DNA of 44,601 bases from CAYRCU01 sp964422865 (GTDB lineage Bacteria; Patescibacteriota; Microgenomatia; UBA8517): assembly GCA_964422865.1 (NCBI GenBank), contig CAYRCU010000006.1:1-44601 (forward strand), read 5' to 3'. The notes under the pieces were generated by a model. It saw nothing but the letters and a program-made list of their open reading frames with translations. It was not told the origin of the DNA and made no database searches. Made by a program: the position numbers and the translations under genes. This document shows, piece by piece, positions 39,893-44,601 of the stretch (position 1 is its first letter; each line of letters starts with the position of its first letter).

Positions 39893-40375
39893 ATGAAAGA
39901 CAAAACAATTATTTCATCAGCAGCAATTGTATATAAAGAAAAAAGAGGAACTACCAAATGGTTCATCGTCAAGTCCACTCCTGATTCGGATTGGGAAATA
40001 CCAAAGACCACCAGCCGAAGAGGTGAATCATCGGTAAGAGCAAGCATTAGGCTCATGGCAGATCAAGGAGGTTTTGCAGCAAAAGTTCTTGAGGAAGCAG
40101 GGAGACGTGGCGGAGCCGTAAAAATAAACGACAAACCCGTTCCTCAGCGAACCCTGTATTATCTGATGGTTTTCGAAACCGGGGGAGAAGTACTTGGATT
40201 CGAAGAACACAAGTGGCTCGAATATGCAAAAGCTGTAAGGCTCCTTAAATCAAAACAGGATCAACAAATGCTCAGAGCAGCCAACAAACTTAAAAAGAAA
40301 CTGGACAGGGAAAGAAAAAAAGAAGAGGCAAAAGAAAAGCTTTTAGCAGAATTAGCATTAGCAAAAGAAAGCTAA
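39893..40375 (+). CDS. NUDIX-fold protein with degenerate NUDIX box
   Basis: A 160-aa protein, 15 nt after tRNA-Ser(TGA), so probably translated from the tRNA transcript. SAAIVYKEKRGTTKWFIVKS and DWEIPKTTSRRGESSVRASI followed by RLMADQGGF align with the NUDIX fold, but the REUxEExGU box reads RASIRLMADQGG and lacks the metal-binding glutamates. Catalysis is unlikely; a binding role is possible. The last 40 residues are a charged helix (KKKLDRERKKEEAKEKLL). Ends in a hairpin terminator candidate. Confidence 0.65.
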   Translation: MKDKTIISSAAIVYKEKRGTTKWFIVKSTPDSDWEIPKTTSRRGESSVRASIRLMADQGGFAAKVLEEAGRRGGAVKINDKPVPQRTLYYLMVFETGGEVLGFEEHKWLEYAKAVRLLKSKQDQQMLRAANKLKKKLDRERKKEEAKEKLLAELALAKES

Positions 40376-40386
40376 TAATAGCTTTC
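40367..40386 (+). terminator. Hairpin terminator candidate
   Basis: GAAAGCTA-ATAA-TAGCTTTC, an 8-bp stem overlapping the stop codon of the upstream gene, followed by an interrupted T-rich stretch. Placed between that gene and the second tRNA array. Confidence 0.45.
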
Positions 40387-40409
40387 TAAATAATTCTTTT
40401 AATAATCTC

Positions 40410-40667
40410 GGAGGAGTCGCATAAGCCTGCGGCTTGTGACGCCACCTCCTCGTTAACACTCGGAGGAGTTCGCATAAGCCTGCGGCTTGTGACGACAGCA
40501 TTTAAAACAATAATGGAGGAGTCGCATAAGCAAAGCTTGAGCGACATATTGATAGTTTTGGAGGAGTCGCATAACAACCTTGCTTCGCAAGAACGTTGTC
40601 CGACACCCCCTCGTTAACACTCGGAGGAGTCGCATAAGCAAAGCTTGAGCGACATATTGATAGTTTT
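40410..40667 (+). repeat. Five-unit tRNA-fragment hairpin array before tRNA-Ser(GGA)
   Basis: Units 40410-40460, 40462-40514, 40515-40559, 40560-40622 and 40623-40667, each starting GGAGGAGT(T)CGCATAA like the tRNA that follows. Order by type: b', b, a, c, a. The two a units are identical to each other and to 39656-39700. The first unit has GGAGG pairing with CCTCC and ends CCACCTCCTCG, close to the tRNA 3' end CCACCTCCTCCG, so it resembles a tRNA with its middle replaced by one hairpin. The last unit abuts the tRNA. Confidence 0.92.
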
Positions 40668-40752
40668 GGAGGAGTCGCATAGCGGCCAATTGCACACGCT
40701 TGGAAAGCGTGAGCCTTTACAGGCTACGTGGGTTCGAATCCCACCTCCTCCG
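40668..40752 (+). tRNA. tRNA-Ser (anticodon GGA)
   Basis: 85 nt. Same body as tRNA-Ser(GCT) except one D-arm base (T to C) and a different anticodon arm, CACGC-TTGGAAA-GCGTG. Acceptor GGAGGAG/CTCCTCC, discriminator G, CCA not encoded. Reads UCC/UCU. Confidence 0.94.
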
Positions 40753-40760
40753 CCAAAGAT

Positions 40761-41159
40761 TTACTCTTGAAAATACTCCAATACTTCTCGCGGCCACAGA
40801 GAAATGGCATCTTTGTGACACACAACTAGAACCTCTTCAAAAGGCACCCACATTGCATCTTCCAAATCACTTCCAACCTTAATATCTGGAGTTAATGGCA
40901 CGCACTCATACCAATTAACAATCATACCTTTTGAAGTCTTGTATGATCCCAAGTGTTTTCCCGGTCTCACGTCTATCCCCACCTCTTCCATAATTCCTCG
41001 GATCAATCCTTGTTCGTCAGTTTCTCCCTCCTCAAGCGTTTCTCCAGGGATATGCCATTTTCCTGACATCATTCCTTTACTATCAAACCTCTTTTTACCC
41101 AACAGCACTTTTCCTTCATGGATAATCACAGCCACAACAGCTCCCCTTTCAGTTAACAC
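40761..41159 (-). CDS. NUDIX hydrolase
   Basis: A 132-aa hydrolase of nucleoside diphosphate-linked substrates, exact substrate unknown. The NUDIX box is GETLEEGETDEQGLI then RGIMEEVGI: the EExG glutamates are kept, but the first Gly and the Glu of RE are changed. VAVIIHEGKVLLGKKR and KWHIPGE are typical. Layout resembles MutT-like housekeeping enzymes. The start is GTG at 41159 with TATAAT 6 nt upstream, hence probably leaderless. It converges on tRNA-Ser(GGA), 8 nt away. Confidence 0.88.
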   Translation of the reverse strand: MLTERGAVVAVIIHEGKVLLGKKRFDSKGMMSGKWHIPGETLEEGETDEQGLIRGIMEEVGIDVRPGKHLGSYKTSKGMIVNWYECVPLTPDIKVGSDLEDAMWVPFEEVLVVCHKDAISLWPREVLEYFQE

Positions 41160-41165
41160 GACACA

Positions 41166-41171
41166 ATTATA
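41166..41171 (-). promoter_or_regulatory. -10 box of the NUDIX gene
   Basis: TATAAT on the minus strand, 6 nt before the GTG start; -35 unclear. Confidence 0.5.
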
Positions 41172-41312
41172 CCTCTCGTATCAGGGCTACAGCTAATATC
41201 TTGCTACATTACATCCTCGTCCCCGGCTAAAAATTCTAGCAACCTTGCCCAGATGAGGACTTAAATTGGGCACCGGAAAAACAACAAAAAAATTTCTAAC
41301 AATGGTTTAGGG

Positions 41313-41318
41313 TATAAT
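41313..41318 (+). promoter_or_regulatory. -10 box of dnaG
   Basis: TATAAT, 8 nt before the dnaG ATG, no Shine-Dalgarno and no good -35. The 41160-41326 region otherwise shows no gene. Confidence 0.55.
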
Positions 41319-41326
41319 CTCCTTAA

Positions 41327-43081
41327 ATGGATCAGGTAGACGAGGTCAAAAACAAACTGGATATAGTTGATGTAATAAGAGAACGCGTAAGCTTGAAAAA
41401 AGCAGGTAAAAACTTTAAGGGGCTCTGTCCGTTTCACAGTGAAGACACGCCTTCATTTATGGTTTCTCCGGAACTTCAAATTTATAAATGCTTCGGCTGT
41501 GGAGAAGGGGGAGATGTCATTTCATTTATTCAAAAATTCGAAGGGCTTGAGTTTTATGAAACACTCAAGCTTCTTGCAGACAAAGCGGGGATAAAATTAA
41601 AACCAATTTCAGGCCAGGCGTTCAGCGAAAAAGATGAGTTATACCGCGCTAACGAATTAGCGGTACACTTTTATCACTACATTCTCACCACACATTCTCT
41701 CGGCAAACCCTTTCTCAAATATGCCAAAAAAGAAAGAAATATTTCCTCTCGGTCCATTAAAACATTCCTTTTGGGTGCAGCTCCTGAAAGGCCGAAACTG
41801 CTGTTCAATTATTTAACTCAAAAAAAAGGTTTTTCCCCAAAAACACTGGAAAAGGCAGGTCTTGTGGTAGAGACTCAGAGAGGCTATATTGACCGCTTCA
41901 GGGGACGTCTTATTTTTCCGATCCACACACACACCGGTCGCCCCGTAGCCCTTGCCGGAAGGATTCTGCCGGGGCGTGACAAAATAGCAAAATACATAAA
42001 TTCTCCGGAAACCCCCATTTACCATAAAAGCAGTTCTCTATATGGATTAAATCTCACCCGCTCCGAAATAAAAAAAGCAGACAAAGCCATTGTTGTGGAA
42101 GGAGAACTTGATTTAATTTCCACTTGGGGAATTGGTATCACAAATATAGTTGCAATAAAAGGAACTGCTCTCACAGAAGAGCAAATCCGCATTCTTTCCC
42201 GCTTCGCTTCCTCCATAGTCCTTGCTTTGGATTCAGACTTTGCAGGAGACAAAGCTGCCATACGGGGCTTTATCTTGGCTCAAAAAATAGGCCTTGATGT
42301 CTCAGTTGCAGCACTGAAAAAATACAAAGACCCGGATGATTATGCAAAGGCCGACCCTGAGGGTCTAAAGAAAATACTTAGCTCACCGGTTCCCATATGG
42401 GATTTTCTAATTAACGCAACATTCGCAAAATACAAAAAAATTGACGGTTCAACCAAAGGCAAGATCAGTCGTGAATTGACTCCATGGCTTTCCTCAATAC
42501 CGGATTCAATAGTAAAAGCTCACTACATAAAAGTACTGGCAAACCGTCTCGACGTTCCCCAGGAAGCAGTTCTGGAAGAAATAAATTCCGCCGGCAGCAG
42601 CCCCTCTTTTGATGTTTCCTTAAAAACTAAAAAATTTCCCAAACAAAAATCTCGCCGCGAACTGCTAGAAAGAGATCTTCTTTCTCTTGTTTTAAACACA
42701 TCACCCAATCTTCTTATCAAAAACGGACTAAAAAAATACTTCCAAACTCCGCTCATCCGAAAAATTACCACTTCAGTAATTAAAATTCTCAAAAAAAACC
42801 CAAAAACAAGTCTTACAGATCTCAAGTCCGCTCTTCCTCCCGAGCTTCAAGAGGGCTTTATAAATATCACTTTTACACAAGAAGAGTTTGATGACGTTAA
42901 CGTCGAAAAAGAATTAAATTTGCTGATAAAAGAAATAGAAACAATAAACTTAAAAAAACAATTGAATCTTCTGTCAAAAAAAATCACAAGTCTGGAAAAA
43001 CAAAAAAAACCTCGTCTCCTCAAAAAAAAACAACAGGAGTTTACACTTCTTTCAAATAAACTTGCAAAATTAGAGGTCTAA
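41327..43081 (+). CDS. dnaG: DNA primase DnaG
   Basis: A 584-aa RNA primer synthase for replication. The CHC2 zinc finger lies in residues 30-70 (GLCPFHSEDTPSF, YKCFGCGEGGDVISF). The catalytic core includes YGLNLTRSEIKKADKAIVVE and the TOPRIM motifs VEGELDLIS and LALDSDFAGDKAA. The C-terminal helicase-interacting region is Lys-rich and diverged (LKSALPPELQEGFINI). Starts ATG with VDEVKNKLDIVDVI, the standard beginning. Followed by rpoD, whose promoter begins 3 nt after the stop: the dnaG-rpoD pair of the macromolecular synthesis operon. Confidence 0.96.
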   Translation: MDQVDEVKNKLDIVDVIRERVSLKKAGKNFKGLCPFHSEDTPSFMVSPELQIYKCFGCGEGGDVISFIQKFEGLEFYETLKLLADKAGIKLKPISGQAFSEKDELYRANELAVHFYHYILTTHSLGKPFLKYAKKERNISSRSIKTFLLGAAPERPKLLFNYLTQKKGFSPKTLEKAGLVVETQRGYIDRFRGRLIFPIHTHTGRPVALAGRILPGRDKIAKYINSPETPIYHKSSSLYGLNLTRSEIKKADKAIVVEGELDLISTWGIGITNIVAIKGTALTEEQIRILSRFASSIVLALDSDFAGDKAAIRGFILAQKIGLDVSVAALKKYKDPDDYAKADPEGLKKILSSPVPIWDFLINATFAKYKKIDGSTKGKISRELTPWLSSIPDSIVKAHYIKVLANRLDVPQEAVLEEINSAGSSPSFDVSLKTKKFPKQKSRRELLERDLLSLVLNTSPNLLIKNGLKKYFQTPLIRKITTSVIKILKKNPKTSLTDLKSALPPELQEGFINITFTQEEFDDVNVEKELNLLIKEIETINLKKQLNLLSKKITSLEKQKKPRLLKKKQQEFTLLSNKLAKLEV

Positions 43082-43083
43082 TG

Positions 43084-43119
43084 TATAATTAAGCTCGAGG
43101 CGAGTGAGTATTGCTCGCC
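43084..43119 (+). promoter_or_regulatory. rpoD promoter box and leader hairpin
   Basis: TATAAT (43084-43089), then GGCGAG (43099-43104) pairing with CTCGCC (43114-43119), followed by CTGTTTTT. The hairpin with T-run looks like a weak intrinsic terminator for dnaG or an attenuator in the rpoD leader. It overlaps the GTG start at 43104. Confidence 0.5.
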
Positions 43120-44213
43120 CTGTTTTTCGTCCCAACCTCATGCTTAGAAAAGCTACTCTCGACTTACTCAACAAAGGCCGCGACCAAGGCTTTCTCACTC
43201 AAGAAAGCATCCTTGAAATTTTTCCGGATGCAGAGAACAGATTGGAAGAGCTGGATGAACTATACAAAACTCTTCTCGAAGAAGGCGTTGATGTTTTTGA
43301 ATCAGTAACAACAGAAGAAGATGAGGACGACAAAACCAAGCTTACTTTAGATCAAGAAATTGCCCTTTTGTCTAAGATAGAAGGACCGGAATCAACAGAT
43401 CCGGTTCGGCAATATCTTCGTGAAATAGGAAGATATCCTCTCCTTACCGCAGAAGAAGAAGTAGAATACGCAAAAATTTTTGAGAAGAACTCCAAGGCAG
43501 CAAAAGACAAACTAACCGAGTCAAACCTTCGTCTTGTAGTTTCCATTGCCAAAAAATACATCGGCCGTGGGCTTTCTCTCCTGGATTTAATTCAAGAAGG
43601 CAACCAAGGCCTCATTCGTGCGGTGGAAAAATACGACTGGCGCAGAGGCTTTAAGTTCAGTACCTACGCCACATGGTGGATTCGTCAAGCCATTACTCGT
43701 GCCATCGCTGACCAAGCTCGCACAATTCGAATCCCCGTCCACATGGTAGAAACCATAAACAAACTATACAGAACCTCTCAACGTCTCATGCAGGAATTGG
43801 GTCGCGAAGCCACTCCGGAAGAAATAGGAAAAGAGCTTGGCCTTACAGGTGATAGAGTTAGAGAGATTTTCAAAATAAGCCAAGAGGTAACATCTCTTGA
43901 TACAAAAGTAGGGGAGGACGAAGATTCCACTTTGGGTGATTTTGTGCCGGATGATTCCGAGTCTCCAATAGACACAGCCTCAAAACAACTTTTAAAAGAT
44001 CATCTCGACGATGTTCTAGCCACCCTTACAGACAGAGAAGCAAAAGTGCTCACCCTTCGCTTTGGTTTGGATGGGTCCCAACCCAAAACTCTTGAAGAAG
44101 TAGGAAGGGTCTTTGGTGTTACTCGTGAGCGCATCAGACAAATCGAAGCCAAAGCCCTAAGAAAACTCAAGCACCCTTCTCGCAGAAAGAAGCTTCAGGA
44201 TTATCTCGATTGA
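43104..44213 (+). CDS. rpoD: RNA polymerase primary sigma factor
   Basis: A 369-aa sigma-70. Region 1.1-like start (LRKATLDLLNKGRDQGFLTQ), region 1.2 (DPVRQYLREIGRYPLLTAEE), region 2 (SNLRLVVSIAKKYIGRGLSL, GFKFSTYATWWIRQAITRAI), region 3 (IRIPVHMVETINKLYRTSQR) and region 4 (TLEEVGRVFGVTRERIRQIE) are all present. It recognises -10/-35 promoters, consistent with the TATAAT boxes throughout. Starts at GTG 43104 or, better with the family, ATG 43140 (MLRKATLDLL), which would leave the leader hairpin outside the coding region. Confidence 0.95.
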   Translation: MSIARPVFRPNLMLRKATLDLLNKGRDQGFLTQESILEIFPDAENRLEELDELYKTLLEEGVDVFESVTTEEDEDDKTKLTLDQEIALLSKIEGPESTDPVRQYLREIGRYPLLTAEEEVEYAKIFEKNSKAAKDKLTESNLRLVVSIAKKYIGRGLSLLDLIQEGNQGLIRAVEKYDWRRGFKFSTYATWWIRQAITRAIADQARTIRIPVHMVETINKLYRTSQRLMQELGREATPEEIGKELGLTGDRVREIFKISQEVTSLDTKVGEDEDSTLGDFVPDDSESPIDTASKQLLKDHLDDVLATLTDREAKVLTLRFGLDGSQPKTLEEVGRVFGVTRERIRQIEAKALRKLKHPSRRKKLQDYLD

Positions 44214-44214
44214 G

Positions 44215-44447
44215 ATGGAAATTATTAAAATTAAATCCTCTAACAAAAAACAAATAGTTAATTTAACAGAAAATATTAATAAATGGCTTAAAGGTAAGCA
44301 GTATAATGACGGCCTTGACCCGGGAATAGAAAATTAGTGCTTGGGCAATGGCAAAAGGTGGTTTCGATTGAATTGGCTGGACCGCAAGAGAGAAATGTCG
44401 TAGTTGGTCTTTCTAGTTTGGATCAACTAGACCGCAAATCACGTTAA
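44215..44447 (+). pseudogene. Decayed YjbQ/UPF0047-family gene
   Basis: Starts 1 nt after the rpoD stop. The first part (44215-44337) reads MEIIKIKSSNKKQIVNLTEN, INKWLKGKQYNDG, LDPGIEN, then stop; the family has about 35 residues between DGL and the TTADLDPG segment, so these are missing. In another frame (from 44334) the C-terminus continues: LVLGQWQKVVSIELAGPQER, NVVVGL, matching the family ending LGTWQxIxxxExDGPRxRxV. The His-rich middle is gone. Two deletions plus a frameshift leave no function. UPF0047 proteins are small conserved enzymes of uncertain role. Confidence 0.8.
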
Positions 44448-44601
44448 AGATTTTCAAAAAAATCAATAATTGGCGCATCTCCAATAAAACACTCACCTTC
44501 AGGAGTAAAGAGGAAAGGTACTCCAATCTTATTACCGGGTATTCCGCAGTATTTAGCTCGAGCCTTCATCAGTTTTGCATTAATAAAATTGTTCCACACT
44601 T
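44444..44601 (-). CDS. C-terminus of glutaredoxin/thioredoxin-like protein (truncated at window edge)
   Basis: 51 codons are visible, continuing beyond 44601. ARAKYCGIPGNKIGVPFLFT, then PEGECFIGDAPIIDFFENL. The VPFL cis-Pro strand and the CFIGDxxIIDFF ending are typical of glutaredoxin-fold proteins with a C-x-G-D helix. The active-site CxxC region would lie outside. It overlaps the end of the yjbQ remnant by a few bases and is convergent with rpoD. Confidence 0.65.
   Translation of the reverse strand, partial: VWNNFINAKLMKARAKYCGIPGNKIGVPFLFTPEGECFIGDAPIIDFFENL

Noticed and set aside
36585..40667. CRISPR array interpretation of the repeats
   Set aside because: Units are 45-86 bp with variable internal hairpins and no regular unique spacers; the repeated part matches adjacent RNA genes, and no cas gene is present.
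39541..40667. Group I intron or split-tRNA explanation
   Set aside because: The tRNA genes are intact and complete; the repeated 5' pieces lie outside them, and no intron core or intervening sequence within a tRNA is seen.
40453..40695. Minus-strand reading frames over the tRNA-Ser arrays
   Set aside because: They encode repetitive peptides only because the DNA units repeat; no start signal or family resemblance.

Overview
The window looks like a piece of a Candidate Phyla Radiation (Patescibacteria) chromosome, most likely from the Microgenomates side. This is inferred from gene content only: a DUF4012 protein, a DUF5657-like small membrane protein, a PP2C-like/beta-propeller membrane protein, compact housekeeping genes, a minimal type IV secretion-like cluster with many VirB2-like subunits, and several large orphan proteins. 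Most genes are tightly packed, with overlaps of a few bases. One 100-N scaffold gap (36724-36823) lies inside a repeat.

Layout. 1-1429: 3' part of valS. 1444-4853: a small TPR-like membrane protein, ribosomal protein bL25 and a DUF4012 protein. 4987-7418 (minus): the classical rpmH-rnpA-yidD-yidC-jag block plus an RNase HI-like gene. 7489-10277: dnaA, a probable oriC with DnaA boxes and a DnaA-trio-like element, and dnaN. 10337-10978: an anchored hypothetical. 10981-18159 (minus): a T4SS motor operon of a PrgI/VirB3-like protein, a TraC/VirB4 N-terminal-like protein, VirB4 ATPase split by a 614-residue intein exactly in its P-loop, and a membrane protein with an M23-like domain. 18275-20962: an 895-aa orphan. 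20971-30219 (minus): a VirB6/TrbL-like channel protein, a 1140-aa secreted protein ending in a lysozyme-like domain, and nine tandem VirB2/TrbC-like small proteins, one of them fused to a Cys-rich ectodomain. 30273-36578 (plus): SpoIID-domain protein, PH-domain protein, small membrane protein, PP2C-like/propeller protein, 581-aa orphan. 36585-40752: an RNA region with tmRNA, smpB, comF, four tRNA-Ser genes, one tRNA-Arg and unusual hairpin repeats built from pieces of those RNA genes. 40761-44601: NUDIX hydrolase, dnaG, rpoD, a decayed yjbQ and the end of a thioredoxin-fold gene.

How the genes fit together. The secretion cluster has an ATPase, a polytopic channel, VirB3-like and VirB2-like parts and three peptidoglycan-active or peptidoglycan-binding modules (M23-like, lysozyme-like, SpoIID). 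No relaxase, VirD4 coupling protein or VirB8/9/10 is visible. This suggests a monoderm-type surface or translocation machine rather than a complete conjugative element.

Most interesting observation. The tmRNA and four of the five tRNA genes carry neighbouring short elements. In the clearest cases an element joins a copy of the RNA gene's 5' or 3' end, a core hairpin shared between different RNA genes, and the reverse complement of the copied end. One 36-nt core is identical beside tmRNA and tRNA-Arg. Another core is shared between tRNA-Arg and two tRNA-Ser genes, where it forms part of tandem arrays immediately upstream of the mature tRNA. A second general feature is that about a dozen genes have a TATAAT-like box only 6-15 nt before the start codon, implying leaderless or nearly leaderless mRNAs.
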